Of a DNA stretch of 64,000 nt, positions 10,875 to 23,397 are shown in pieces. The notes beneath the pieces are model-generated. The model saw only the letters and a program-made list of their open reading frames with translations, was not told the origin of the DNA and did not search any database. Source of the DNA: Ascidia mentula (Eukaryota > Chordata > Ascidiacea > Phlebobranchia > Ascidiidae); NCBI GenBank assembly GCA_947561715.1, contig OX387202.1:1922001-1986000 (forward strand), in the 5' to 3' direction. Position 1 is the stretch's first letter, and each line of letters starts with the position of its first letter. The position numbers and the translations under genes were made by a program.

Positions 10875-12428
10875 CTATTGTCCTGCAGTCGATTTCAGGC
10901 GATGTTGCCTGCCGCCATCCCAATCAGGCACTCCGTTGAACACACGCTTGATTGCATTGGTTATTTCCTCGCGGCTGACGTCACGATGGCAAGTGTTTTG
11001 AAGAACATCTGAACGTAAATTTTTTTGTCCATTAACAACACACTTTATCGAGGTGTCCGCTACAACATCCACTTTTTTAGAAAAACGATTTATGTTATTT
11101 TACATTACTTAACCCAAATCTTAAATTAATAATAACTATGTATGTTATTGCTGGGGCAGATGTTAGAGAAAGTATACCATGTTAATGTTTCATAAGATAT
11201 GCACTTAAATATCCTTACCTGCATATAAATAACAAAAATGACAAAAGCACTTATATCAAAACATGTCACTACAATTTGTTGGAACTGTTACCACAATACT
11301 ATCTGCACCAGGAACAAAATTAGTCACTTCACACTGTCAAGAACAGCCTACATTGGTTATCTATCACAACTATTGCAAAAAAATGATTTAGAAAAGTGTT
11401 CAAATTGCACATGTCCATACATGTATTGACAGTTTTCCACACTTAAACAAAATAGGTATATACCTTGAAAGAGTGCATACAGTTGGTGGCTTTTGAAAGC
11501 TCTTTTCACTTGTTGACGTCCGCTTCCCATGCCAGACCATAAAAATTGCATGGCCAAATCCTTGACCATGAATACTTTCAGAAAGTTACGGAAAGTTGCT
11601 CGAACACATTTTACTTCAACTTGCTGAGCCAACAATTTTGCATTCTGTGTTTAAAAAAAGAAATCATTATCTGTATAAAAATGACTTTCAAGACAGTCAT
11701 ACCAGAGATTGTTTTAAATTAGATTCCAGCTCTTCCTCTGTACAAGCAGCTTCAATTTTCCATGGCTCAGTTGCCGAGCTTGAACAATCACTGTTCATTG
11801 AAAGATTTAAATCTGACTATTTATCAATTTTATCATTTAAAATATTAAACTGTTTCCGTATAAAAGAATATCCACTCCGAATCTCACACAGCAATTCTTC
11901 GTTTTGGTATTTTGGATGCTTTGTTTGAGGAAAAACCTTTTGGGGACTTTTTCTAACAACACATGGCAAACAATTTTTACTTGCAAACCATGTTAAGCCT
12001 TTGATAGTAACAAACCTCTTGTGCTTTCTCCTCAAATCACTATTTTGAGGTGCTGTTGCTCGTTTGTAAATACTTTAACTGTCTGTCCTTACAAGAGGAG
12101 GTGGAACAAATTCATCATCTGCTGATGTCTCACTCAACATTACTGTGCTATAACCTTTTTCCTCGCACTTGTGAAAGTCATCTTAAATAATGAACTGTTA
12201 GTAACATTGGAACAGAACTGTATCACATTACTACATACTAGATTAACAGAGGATCATACAACTGTATTGCTTCCATTCCTCATCAGGTTCAACTTCATTT
12301 TTTGCTAAAGCCCTAATATCTTCGTTTGACATTTGAGGCCACTTACACATGGAATATCCCACCATCCATGACCGTGGCACTATGTCAGTGGAGCCATTAT
12401 TAAATTTTACACATACAAACTTTTTCAT
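10875..12428 (-). pseudogene. DUF4806-type transposon gene
   Basis: A multi-exon minus-strand gene. The first exon starts at the ATG at 12428 (MKKFVCVKFNNGSTDIVP, SWMVG, CKWPQMSNEDI, DEEWKQYSCMIL), a domain I know as the usual N-terminus of DUF4806 proteins. Middle exons lie at about 12065-12180 (acidic, EFVPPPLVR) and 11697-12060. The DUF4806 core is at 11464-11644 (NAKLLAQQVEVKCVRATF, MVKDLAMQFLWSGMG) with a CACAG acceptor and a GTATAT donor. The last exon is at 10875-11008 (DVLQNTCHRDVSREEITNAI), joined in phase. An in-frame TAG at 11817-11819 interrupts the middle exon. It sits beside the transposase inside the same inverted repeats, so it probably is the transposon's accessory protein. 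Confidence 0.7.
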
Positions 12429-12464
12429 AGTGAGACCAATTTCCTGCAAGATACCAAACATGCA

Positions 12465-14588
12465 TTAGGTCATGTGAAGCAATATTAAAGCAACTAAATC
12501 CTCTCTATATGGTAAAACAAAACACTTTTTTATATTACTTGACATGCACAATAGTTTATAGTCACTGCATAGGTTGGAAATTCTTTGTATCCCTACAATT
12601 TTTGAATGAACCGGGTTTATAAAAAAGTTTAGCACTTTTGTATACTGACATACAACAAAATAAATGTGGCAATTTTCAACAACTATATCAACAACTCTGT
12701 AAAAACAATTATTGTGAAACAATGTGGAGTCAGATATAGTATTTCGCTTAATAACAACAGAATCAAACAAGAAAATTTTTTTTATGAATGACAAAGACTT
12801 TTCCCCAAAAAGCTCAACTAAAACATTCATACCAATGGCGGGTTTTGCATCACGTTTGTCATGTCTTAAAGGGCAATCAAACACAAGATTTTCATTGTTA
12901 TGATATGCAAACCAAGAGCATTGTTGCAGTGGTTTAAATCCAGATCTAACTTGGTCTTTTAAGCAAACCAGGTAGCTTTCAAATGGAAAACATGAAATGT
13001 TTTCCAAACAACCATACTTTTGACAGTCCTCAACCAAGTGAATTAGAGAATGTACATTATAGGTTACAAATTGTTTGCCATATAGTACAACAGATTCATG
13101 CACAAAGTTATGAAGCAGATCACTGGCAGTTTTCAAATTGAAAGTAGTACAATTCTTATCTAAAAAAAACCTCAAGGCACAGGAAAGTTTAAGAAAATGA
13201 ATGTATCTCTCATGTGTTAAAGCATTGCTGTTTTTAAGAACCACTGGTCCCACATATAACATGAATAGCCTAAACTCCATTGCTTTCCAATATAGTATAT
13301 CTTTTAGTGGTCGTAACTTCCGATTAAACTCATCTGGAACAAATGGTTGACAAGCCAAAATACTGGAAGTAATCTCATTTACAGCGTGTGAGGACAATTT
13401 TGCATGTAACTGATGTGGTGTTCCTTTCCACTATAGAAGTAACCGTCGCATCACTCCCAAGCAACCTAAGTGCATATAGTCTAAAATAAAACCAGACACC
13501 ATGTCAACATTTTTTGTAGACAGAACTGACACACCCATTTGATGCTGCTTGTCGATGTGCCTTTTGAAATCTGCATCAGTGCGTTGAGTCCAACTGTGTC
13601 CGAGAAAATATACACGACGCTCAATGTATTGGCCTTTAACAGTACACCTTTCACAACTGTAATATCCAGTATGTGATTTAATGCATTTAAGACTAGATCG
13701 CATTGGTGCATCACAAACGTAAATTCCATAGTTTCCTAGTCTGCACGTTACAGTATCAATTATAACTGGATTTTCAGTGAGATTGTCTAAATCTTTAAGA
13801 AATTCCTTCAGAAACAGGTCAGGAGCAGGGAGTTCTCTGTTGGTGGACTTGTTTGTGCAATAAATTCCAGCACATAGACATTTCATTTTAACAAGATACA
13901 CTTTTATTAGAATTGGATAAAGCTTGTAATCAGGAGAACCTTTAAAAAGTGGTAGTCCATCCACATTGATTATTAAGTAAAATGTAAATTGACAAGCGGA
14001 AAGTTTTAGTCGTAACACTTTATTTGTCAGAATCTTCTTCAAACTAGTTATCCAGTTACTGAAATGAACATATTCACCCCCATTATTCATACTACAATAT
14101 GAAAGTTTGGGTGTGGGTAGTAAGGTTGTAAACGTCATGGGCAAATGTTCATGATATTGCTTTAAAATTTTCAACAGATTGGTCACAGCAGACTTAGGTA
14201 CATTAGGCTCTGTGAGGGCCCATTGTTGCAAAGATTGCTTTAATGCAAAAGGATTAAACTGGTTACCACATGATTCAGGTAGATTTTGTTTAGTTGATCC
14301 AGGAACTGGACCACTAGAAACGACGGAATCATAATCAGAGTTAGACGAAACGTTGCAAAAAAAATCATGGTGGCCCACTTGTTGCATATTACTTGAACTT
14401 GGCCTGTCAGAATCCACGTCATCAGGGATAGTGTCAGTAGTTAAGTCAACTTGATAATCAGAGCCATTTGAAAAAAGAATTGTTTCTTTTCCATCGTTTG
14501 TTTTTTTACACTTTCGACTTGAGGTCTTGCGCCGCCACTTCTGCTGTCTAGATAGTTTGCGATATGGTTTATACTCAGTTTTAGGCAT
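12465..14588 (-). pseudogene. Transposase of the DNA transposon
   Basis: One long minus-strand frame of 708 codons from the ATG at 14588 (MPKTEYKPYRKLSRQQKWRR) to the stop at 12465, interrupted by a single in-frame TAG at 13431-13433. Recognisable family features are NVDGLPLFKGS, CDAPMRSSLKCIKSHTGYYS followed by CERCTVKG, LDYMHLGCLGVMRRLL (DxxH-type motif), YNVHSLIHLVEDCQKYG and FPFESYL. These are typical of a transposase family widespread in invertebrates, distantly like EnSpm/CMC enzymes that excise and reinsert the element. The N-terminus is basic. No intron is needed. The stop falls just after LGVMRRLLL, where relatives continue, so this copy probably makes no full enzyme. Confidence 0.8.
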
Positions 14589-15217
14589 TATAGCGCTGTC
14601 CAAAAATCCAAACCTCTTTCCCTTTCAAACTTCCATATCAACTAAAATATCAAATCTAAATAGGATTATTGCAGATTTAAACCGTTAAAAAAACACCACG
14701 CGCAAAATACGACGACTGCCGATTGCGTAATGCAACTATTAAAGTCGTAAATCCAGTGCGGCAGAATTAGTTCCAGAACAGTGACGCAATAAAAATTTGG
14801 GAGATGACAAGAATAAATTTGCAATTTCCAGGTTATATTGTTTTCAAGATCACAAAACATTTGCAATACATCTGGAAAACAAACTTATTCCAGAAAGTAA
14901 TTAATTTAAATACAAAAAAAATAACACAGATTCAAACGAATTACAACTTAATCAAATGTCAAATTAATTTAGTTTGTCACTTAAATGAGAAATGAGACGT
15001 ATCAAATTTCTTCGCAGTTATATTGCAAATGCAATTGAAAATTTAATTTTATGGTATGATTATCTGTTCATTAAGCATGGAATATCTACAGCTGGGTTAT
15101 GTCCGTTTTATCGTGCTTATATCGGACTAAACATATACGCCACATCCACGGCAATACTACGAAGGCCATATCAAAGATATGCCGCAAGTAACTTACACAA
15201 GATTCATATATAATCGC

Positions 15218-15235
15218 AGATAATTTTTGATTGGG
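15218..15235 (-). repeat. Right terminal inverted repeat
   Basis: Reverse strand reads CCCAATCAAAAATTATCT, matching the left end at most of the first 15 positions. It is followed by TG. Confidence 0.75.
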
Positions 15236-15883
15236 TGACGTACAAGCTTTTGAAATAGGTATGTTGTAGTTGTACATTTATTTGTGCGCAACGCTGCCAT
15301 AACCGTGTTGCATCCACTTGAAATTGATCGAATAGCAATTTGTTGTGAAGATGCATTCTATATTTTCTTCCACAAACATTGAATTCCTTTAGCATTTTCT
15401 CAGTAGCTTGTCTGTTGTCTCATCCTCTTTCTACGATCAACCAACACATAATATTTTGTGTTTACCGTCTTACAACATGAGGAGGTCAAATATTAGTGAA
15501 TTTAAATGGAGCCAGTGCCTATTCTTGCGAACAACCACGTATTCACGAGTGATTTTGTACTCAGAAACGTAATGGTGCGACATGGGTAAATGTAATGGTG
15601 AACGTAATAACGGTCGGGATTCTATCCCATTTGAACAATAAAACTGAATCAATGAGAATTTGCAAGGGTTTGGTTGTTCTTGTTTGTGACGTAATATACT
15701 TTGGATTGCAAAAAGCGATTCCTAGCTTTCATCTTGAGCATTTCAGAAACAGTCAGATAAAATGCATGCGAACGGCGATACAAAAAATAAGTGTGAAAAT
15801 AGGCACACTGCACGCTTCGGTGCACACAGTTTGTGGCACGTTCAATGACGTCCCACAGGACCCCCTCCAGTAGCGCGCAGTCG

Positions 15884-16102
15884 TCACGCCTGGTAACGTT
15901 CTGGTGGGCGTACGTGACGTCGAGGTCTTCCCGACGGCCTGGGGCGCGTTACCTGAACTGGCACGGACAAGTCAACGTGCGCTGGCTTCAGCCGATTGAC
16001 GGATACGTGTTGGTCGCGACCGCCAATATCAAGTTTAAATGGATCCGGAAAACTGAGGCGTGGATAAACGAGGAAAGACGCCAATAATTGAAACGTTGGC
16101 AA
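15884..16102 (-). mobile_element. Ty3/gypsy pol C-terminal scrap, B2
   Basis: The minus strand reads the same pol tail as at 6826-7044 (RPSGRPRRHVRPPERYQA). Fossil fragment. Confidence 0.8.
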
Positions 16103-17310
16103 CAGTCATCAGCTGTGGAGTCAAACAAAAGCCTTTCTTCTTGGGCAGCTTCTCTGCAAACGCGTATGTGCAAGGCGTTGTCTGTGTATATCTGCCAACA
16201 TCATATTAGGGTTAAATTTTTTGGCCAGCTCGCTGCAAAACCTTGAAAGGATCGTAAGGAGTCATTTTTGATCAAGCGACTTGAAATTTTACAAACAAAT
16301 ACTAGAGTCAAGTAGAAAACGAGCAGTGAAAATCGACTTTGCGTATGTCCTTTACTTTTTTGTTCCTGTGCGAAAACGCATGTTTGAAATTAGGGTGGCT
16401 GAGGCGAAATTGACTAATTTTGACAGTTATTCGCGAGTCATTTGAACATTTTTAAATTAAGCGACTGTAATTTTACACACAAGCTCTGCAGAACATGAGC
16501 AGTGAAAATCGACTTTGCGTATGTCTTTTAGTTCTTCATTACTGCACGATAACACATGTTTGAAACTAGGGTGGCTAATATTCAGCGGAATTGACTAAAT
16601 TTGGCAGTTAATCTCCTGGTCCTATTTCAGTTCTTTGATTTCGACTTGCATCGCCCGACAGTGGCTGTTAGTTCATCAGCTAATTCGTTTGCGTCTCAAT
16701 TCTTTCTGAATTATTATTGTTCAGCTTTTATTCAAGGTTCATATGATTGCACCAAAACCTCCAAAGCGGCTGGGCTATGCGAGTCCAAGCAGGATTAATC
16801 GGATGCAACAAAGCTTTGGCTGTAACTTGTTAAATGTCGGAAAGGTTTACACTTCACGAGAATCCTGTAATCCCCGTGTTAGTGCGAAAAACACATGGGT
16901 AAAATGCACACAGTTTGTGACACGTTAAATGCGATGCCTACAATACAATGGCCGTTTATTTTATCACAAATTACAAGAAGGCGATTGTTGGCAAACAAAA
17001 CTTCCTGGATTGTAATCTAAAAACTTGGATCGCCGAGTCTTATTAGCAAGCTACACTGGGTCGTAAGATGTTTTATTATCAGAAATCGATTAACCTCCAT
17101 CATCTGATACAAACCTCACAATTACTTCGTCTGTCCCAGTTTCTATTCATTAAATCAATCGGATTTATTTAAATAGGGAAAAGAGTTATTAGCGCTTGAC
17201 TAAATATAATTATTACTTGTTTGATTCGTGTTTTCAACTTATTGTTTTTTGATATCAATTATCTGTGTTGTTATTCACACTTTGTTTAACATTGATAATA
17301 TTTCATTCAG

Positions 17311-17472
17311 ATGAAGATGCTCAACCTCTGGGGCAACAATATAGGAGACCGTGGTGCGGCTTACGTGGCCGACTGCATCCACAACATTGAACAAGTGTAT
17401 CTGGTTAAATGCGGCCTGACAAGTGTTGGTGCCGAATATTTATCTGAGAAGATCAAACTGTTGAAGAAACCG
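17311..17472 (+). CDS. NLR leucine-rich-repeat exon L3
   Basis: A 162-nt phase 0-0 exon after TTTCATTCAG, with a GTGAGT donor. It encodes MKMLNLWGNNIGDRGAAYVA and IEQVYLVKCGLTSVGAEYL. The exposed residues are WG and VK. The first codon is ATG where most copies have CTG; this is a splice-bordered exon, so it need not be a translation start. The frame is open and the framework is conserved. Confidence 0.85.
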
Positions 17473-17749
17473 GTGAGTGATTTCATATCTTAGTCGGAAT
17501 TCGTCCAACACACACGAATATTTCTGAGTGTCGCGAGCAAAAATCCAACGCACGAAGAGAAAGAAAGTTACAGGCTGAGTTATTTAAATGCCGACTGTCG
17601 CCATATCGCTATGTAATGCTTAACAGTTGTATTTCACACTATATACCCCAACTATAATTTATTGACATTATGAAGGTTATGCAATTTTTAGATCTATCCT
17701 ATGCACTAAACCAGCTATAGACTTCTAACTCGTTGTTCCCCAAGACTTC

Positions 17750-18120
17750 TGTCAGTTAATTACGTCACGCTGATGTTTCTTCGGTCGTGTTCGTAATGCG
17801 CGGTCAGTCTCACCAAAATCGACCATGTCGTAGTTGCCACAGTGTGTTTAGTACACCACACCTCACACATCGGGCATATCTACTGCGTAGTCAGAAGAAC
17901 GTAGTGTAACTGGCGGGCGTTCAAACACTTGAATGTGAAAATCTATAAGAGGACGCATCAAGGTGTCAGATAGCTCTCCAAAATAGGGCAACACAATCAC
18001 ATTCATGGTGAAGCCTGGTTGCTCAGCATAAAGGAAGGATGTCAACCGCTCGCTCGTCCTCTTCACGTCACCCACCTCCTGCTCCTCTGCTTCTTCCCCA
18101 GAAATCAGGGTCTCTACTCA
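17750..18120 (-). mobile_element. Penelope-like fragment, B2
   Basis: Minus-strand VIVLPYFGELSDTLMRPLID and GIY-YIG-like remnants as at 8690-9060. Confidence 0.6.
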
Positions 18121-18189
18121 GTGTACATTGTACGTACTACACCGGAACCCGAACTTTGACATAAATTGGTGTCCAACCCCAACTTGCTT

Positions 18190-18607
18190 CTAGTTTTGGT
18201 TAACCTGCAGTAACGAATCACCGCTAAAAGCAAGGCTAGAACCCACACAAAAAATAGCGGCTCTCTTTGTATTGAAGACTCGTAAATGTCTGCAAATCAT
18301 ATTCTGGTGTAGTTCGTATTCCAAACAATACCCAAGGTAGACATGTGGGCTGGAATACCGACACAGGATATCCAATGTGAGATGAAAGCGCGGGCTCACG
18401 TAATCCTGCATGGGAATTGCCTGAGATCGTAATGTCCTGAAGATGAAGGCCATTCAAAGTTTTACGATACGTCTGTACCTCGTGAATTTGTTGCACAGTT
18501 GGCAATGCTTCAAAGTCGAAAACCAAGGTTGGCGTTTGCAAAGCAGACATGGTTGCATGCGAAAGGGCATCGGCTACTTTGTTACTTTTACCGTTGATTT
18601 GCTGCAC
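18190..18607 (-). mobile_element. Ty3/gypsy pol fossil, B2
   Basis: Minus-strand scraps of the RNase H-integrase link and integrase, the same arrangement as in B1. Broken. Confidence 0.75.
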
Positions 18608-18620
18608 ATCAGTGGTGAAC

Positions 18621-18798
18621 TTGGCGCCGCGCTCTCAATCGACCCCGCAACAGCGCGCGTGTTTCGCGGTGTGTACGCACGAAACGAACTCGCATCGTTA
18701 CGTCATCGCCCCCCTGCGTTGTATATTGTGAACAGCGATCTATCCAGTCAACCTGGAATACATTGGAACGCCGTACTTCCAGTTTCCGCTTTTTCAGA
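18621..18798 (+). mobile_element. Adenain-like protease fossil fragment, B2
   Basis: Plus-strand scrap with VFRGVYARNELASLRH and IVNSDLSSQPGIHWNAV. The pattern matches C5 cysteine proteases of Polinton-type and related elements. Broken fragment. Confidence 0.5.
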
Positions 18799-18845
18799 AG
18801 CCTCACGCGGCTTTAGCCTGCAGGAAATACATTCAGTTGATTTGC

Positions 18846-18921
18846 GTGGGAATGATTTATTTGCGGATCGTTTTGTATGGGATTTGTAAGTACACGGGCA
18901 TGATTTATTTGCGGAGCATTT
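18846..18921. repeat. 48-bp VNTR, B2
   Basis: About two near-copies of the 48-bp unit with CATGATTTATTTGCGGA. Confidence 0.7.
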
Positions 18922-20249
18922 GTGACTGACAAGGGCAGGGGAGTCCATATATGTTTTTTTTCAACGCAGATAAAGGCGAGCTTACAAACCAACAGACACA
19001 CACCAAAGCGAAAAACATTGCACAAAAATTCTGCGACAAGAATGATGTCCGTTCTACGCTGTAATGTCGGTTTCTAAGCGATTCCTTTTCCCCCTAAAAA
19101 AATAAAACCAATTAAACTATTTTGATCAAATAAAAATTAACCGAATTTAACCGCCTTCGGCGGGCCAAGGTAAAATCGGGCGGGGAGAAAAATGCGTAAA
19201 GAATATACGAAATTAATACATTTGGGAGTCAGGCGAATCCGGCATCTCGGAACAGCGTAATTTCGTGACTGGAACACAATAACAACGATTGTAAGTTGTC
19301 TTGCTGAATTTTTTTAACAGCACATAAACACACAGAGAGAATTAACCGAAACTCTAATACGATTGTCACACACCGAAAAGCGGTTTACTTGCACGTTTCC
19401 TTGCCCCGATCTTTGAGGCAACGCAATGTAGGTGTTTTAATATTTGAAACTATGTTGTATCTTCAATACAAGACGCATTCCTAATGAAACAAAACTTTGT
19501 TGTACCAGGATAACTTGTGTGACGACAAATTCGCTACAGCGAAAAAGGTTTACGATTATTGGTCGCTGCTACTTTAGTGCAGTTTTCTGCTTTATTAAGA
19601 TGACGTAGAAGCTTTTGAAATAGGTTTGTTGTAGTTGTACATTTATTTGTGCGCAACGCTGCCGCAACCGTGTTGCATCCACTTGAAATTGATCGAATAG
19701 CAATTTGTTGTGAAGATGTATTTTGTATTTTATTCCACAAACATTGAATTCCTTCAGCATTTTCTCAGTAGCTTGTCTGTTGTCTCATCCTCTTTCTACG
19801 TTTAACCAACACATAATATTTTGTGTTTACTGTCTTACAACATGAGGAGGTCAAACAAAAGTGAATTTAAATGGAGCCGGTGCCCATTCTTGCGAACAAC
19901 CACGTATTCACGAGTGATTTTATACTCAGAAACGTAATGGTGCGACATGGGTAAATGTTATGGTGAACGTAATAACGGTCGGGATTCTATCCCATTTGAA
20001 CAATAAAACTGAATCAATAAGAATTTGCAAGGGTTTGGTTGTTCTTATTTGTGATGTAATATACTTTGGATTGCAAAAAGCGATTCCTAGCTTTCATCTT
20101 GAGCATTTCAGAAAGAGTCAGATAAAATGCATGCGAACGGCGGTACAAAAAATAAGTGTGAAAATAGGCACACTGCATGCTTCGGTGCACACAGTTTGTG
20201 GCACGTTCAATGACGTCGCCACAGGACCCCCTCCAGTAGCGCGCAGTCG

Positions 20250-20468
20250 TCACGCCTGGTAACGTTCTGGTGGGAGTACGTGACGTCGAGGTCTTCCCGA
20301 CGGCCTGGGGCGCGCTACCTGAACTGGCACGGACAAGTCAACGTGCGCTGGCTTCAGCCGATTGATGGATACGTGTTGGTCGCGTCCGCCAATATCAAGT
20401 TTAAATGGAGCCGGAAAACTGAGGCGTGGATAAACGAGGAAAGACGCCAATAATTGAAACGTTGGCAA
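20250..20468 (-). mobile_element. Ty3/gypsy pol C-terminal scrap, B3
   Basis: The same pol tail as in the other cassettes. Fossil fragment. Confidence 0.8.
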
Positions 20469-21664
20469 CAGTAATCAGCTGTGGAGTCAAATAAAAGCAT
20501 TTCTTCTTGGGCAGCTTCTCTGCAAACGCGTATGTGCAAGGCGTTATCTGTGTATATCTGCCAACATCATATTAGGGTTAAATTTTTTGGCCAGCTCGCT
20601 GCAAAACCTTGAAAGGGTCGTAAGGAGTCATTTTTAATCAAGCGACTTGAAATTTTACAAACAAATACTAGAGTCAAGCAGAAAACAAGCAGTGAAAATC
20701 GACTTTGCGTATGTCCTTTACTTTTTGTTCCTGTGCGAAAACGCATGTTTGAAATTAGGGTGGCTGAGGCGAAATTGACTAATTTTGACAGTTATTCGCG
20801 AGTCATTTGAACATTTTTAAATTAAGCTACTGTAATTTTACACACAAGCTCTGCAGAACATGAGCAGTGAAAATCGACTTTGCGTATGTCTTTTAGTTTT
20901 TCATTACTGCACGATAACACATGTTTGAAACTAGGGTGGCTAATATTCAGCGGAATTGACTAAATTTGGCTGGATCTATTTCAGTTCGTTGATTTCGACC
21001 TGCATCGCCCGACAGTGGCTGTTAGTTCTTCAGCTAATTCGTTTGCGTCTCAATTCTTTCTGAATTATTATTGTTCAGCTTTTATTCAAGGTTCATATGA
21101 TTGCACCAAAACCTCCAAAGCGGCTGGGCTATGCGAGTCCAAGCAGGATTAGTCGGATGCAACAAAGCTTTGGCTGTAACTTGATAAATGTCGGAAAGGT
21201 TTAGACTTCACGAGAATCCTGTAATCCCCGTGTTAGTGCCAAAAACACATGGGTAAAATGCACACAGTTTGTGACACGTTAAATGCGATGCCTACAAAAC
21301 AATGGCCCTTTATTTTATCACAAATAACAAGAAGGCGATTGTTGGCAAACAAAACTCCCTGGATTGTAATCTTATAAGTTGGATCGTCGAGTTTTGTCAG
21401 CAAGCTACACTGGGTCGTAAGATGTTTTATTATCAGGAATCGGTTTACCTCCATCATCTGATACAAACCTCACAATTACTTCGTCTGTCCCAGTTTCTAT
21501 TCATTAAACCAATCGGATTTATTTAAATAGGGATAAGAATTATTCGCGCTTGACTAAATATAATTATTACTTGTTTGATTCGTGTTTTCAACTTATTGTT
21601 TTTTGACATCACTTATCTGTGTTGTTATTCACACTTTGTTTAACATTGATGTTATTTCATTCAG

Positions 21665-21826
21665 CTGAAACTGCTCAACCTCTTCGACAACAATATAGAA
21701 GACCGTGGTGCGGTTTACGTGGCCGACTGCATCCGAAACATTGAACACGTGGATCTGGGTGAATGCGGCCTGACAAGCGTTGGTGCCGAACATCTATCGT
21801 GGAAGATCAAACTGTTGAAGAAACCG
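21665..21826 (+). CDS. NLR leucine-rich-repeat exon L4
   Basis: A 162-nt phase 0-0 exon bordered by TTCAG and GTGAGT. It encodes LKLLNLFDNNIEDRGAVYVA and IEHVDLGECGLTSVGAEHL, ending in SWKIKLLKKP. The exposed residues are FD and GE. Open frame, same framework as its sisters. Confidence 0.85.
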
Positions 21827-22119
21827 GTGAGTGATTTCATATCTTAGTCGGAATTCGTCCAACACACACGAATATTTCTGAGTGTCGCGAGCAAAAATCC
21901 AACGCACGAAGAGAAGGAAAGTTACAGGCTGAGTTATTTAAATGCCGACTGTCGCCATATCGCTATGTAATGCTTAACGGTTGTATTTCACACTATATAC
22001 CCCAACTATAATTTAGTGACATTATGAAGGTTATGCAATTTTTAGATCTATCCTATGCACTAAACCAGCTATAGATTGCTAACTCGTTGTTCCCCAAGAC
22101 TTCTGTCAGTTAATTACGT

Positions 22120-22500
22120 CACTCTAATGTTTCTTCAGTCGTGTTCATAATGCGCGGTCAGTTTCACCAATATTGACCACGTTGTAGTTGCCACAGTGTG
22201 TTTAGTACACCACACCTCACACATCGGGCATATCTCCTGCGTAGTCCGAAGAAGGTAGTGTAACAGGCGGGCGTTCAAACACTTGAATGTGAAAATCTAT
22301 AAGAGGACGCATCAAGGTGTCAGATAGTTCTCCAAAATAGGGCAACACAATCTCACCCATAGGAGTCCCTTCGTCACATTTAGGCGGTGAAGCCTGGTTG
22401 CGCCGCACAAGGAAAAGGATGGCAACAGTTCGCTCACCCTCTTCACGTTACCCACCTCCTGCTCCTCTGCTTCTTCCCCAGAAATCAGGATCTCTACTCA
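22120..22500 (-). mobile_element. Penelope-like fragment, B3
   Basis: Same family as in B1, B2 and B4 (PYFGELSDTLMRPLIDFHI on the minus strand), with a locally different N-terminal part. Remnant. Confidence 0.55.
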
Positions 22501-22569
22501 GTGTACATTGTACGTACTACAGCGGAACCCGAACTTTGACATAAATTGGTGTCCAACCCCAACTAGCTT

Positions 22570-22987
22570 CTAGTTTTGGTTAACCTGCAGTAACGAATCA
22601 CCGCTAAAAGCAAGGCTAGAAGCCACACGAAAAATAGCGGCTCTCTTTGTATTGAAGACTCGTAAATGTCTGCAAATCATATTCTGGTGTAGTTCGTATT
22701 CCAAACAATACCCAAGGTAGACATGTGGGCTGGAATACCGACACAGGATATCCAATGTCAGATGAAAGCGCGGGCGCACGTAATCCTGCATGGGAATTGC
22801 CTGAGATCGTAATGTCCTGAAGATGAAGGCCATTCAAAGTTTTACGATACGTCTGTACCTCGTGAATTTGTTGCACAGTTGACAAAGCTTCAAAGTCGAA
22901 ATCCAAGGTTGGCGTTTGCAAAGCAGACATGGTTGCATGCGAAACGACATCGGCGACTTTGTTACTTTTACCGTTGATTTGCTGCAC
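22570..22987 (-). mobile_element. Ty3/gypsy pol fossil, B3
   Basis: Minus-strand RNase H-integrase link and integrase scraps as in B1 and B2. Broken. Confidence 0.75.
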
Positions 22988-23000
22988 ATCAGTGGTGAAC

Positions 23001-23178
23001 TTGGCGCCGCGCTCTCAATCGACCCCGCAACAGCGCGCGTGTTTCGCGGTGTGTACGCATGAAACGAACTCGCATCGTTACGTCATCGACCCCCTGCGTT
23101 GTATATTGTGAACAGCAATCTATCCAGTCAACCTGGAATACATTGGAACGCCGTACTTCCAGTTTAACGCTTTTTCGG
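23001..23178 (+). mobile_element. Adenain-like protease fossil fragment, B3
   Basis: Same short C5-protease-like scrap as in B2. Broken. Confidence 0.45.
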
Positions 23179-23225
23179 AAGCCTCACGCGGCTTTAGCCT
23201 GCAGGAAATGTATTCAGTTGACTTG

Positions 23226-23397
23226 CGTGGGAATGATTTATTTTCGGAGCATTTTGTATGGGATTTGTAAGTACACGGGCATGATTTATTTGCGGAGAGT
23301 TTTATATGGGATTTGTAAGTACACGGGCATGATTTATTTGCGGAGCATTTTTTGGGGATTTGTAAGTACACGGGCATGATTTATTTCCGGACCTTTT
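23226..23397. repeat. 48-bp VNTR, expanded in B3
   Basis: About four units of the 48-bp repeat (GATTTGTAAGTACACGGGCA core), the longest array of the four cassettes. Confidence 0.85.

Larger units (their letters stand above)
10536..15235 (-). mobile_element. 4.7-kb DNA transposon with two genes
   Basis: The ends are defined by comparison with uninterrupted sister cassettes (19602 and 24080). The left end starts CCCAAACAAAAATTTATG. The right end, read inward on the other strand, starts CCCAATCAAAAATTATC, giving a terminal inverted repeat of about 15 bp. The target dinucleotide TG is present on both sides (10534-10535, 15236-15237). Inside, both genes lie on the minus strand: a transposase (12465-14588) and a DUF4806-type protein (10875-12428). 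Each has an in-frame stop, so this copy looks recently dead. The transposase resembles the DDE/CMC (EnSpm-like) group, but the superfamily is not certain. Confidence 0.8.
15238..19602 (+). repeat. Cassette B2
   Basis: An LRR-exon cassette of about 4.36 kb, tandem with B3 and B4. Order: tail of the dispersed repeat, gypsy pol scrap (minus, 15884-16102), two diverged 175-bp repeats, LRR exon L3, Penelope-like scrap (minus, about 17750-18120), gypsy scrap (minus, 18190-18607), adenain-like scrap (plus, 18621-18798), 48-bp VNTR (18846-18921) and the start of the dispersed repeat. All fragments are broken. The only intact coding piece is the LRR exon. Confidence 0.85.

Noticed and set aside
10492-11001. 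Plus-strand 169-codon frame at the transposon left end
   Set aside because: It crosses the transposon boundary and lies antisense to the DUF4806 last exon. Chance frame.
18443-18889. Plus-strand 148-codon open frame in cassette B2 as a gene
   Set aside because: It runs from antisense gypsy scrap through the adenain-like scrap into the VNTR. The frame is not kept in the other cassettes. Chance fusion of fossils.
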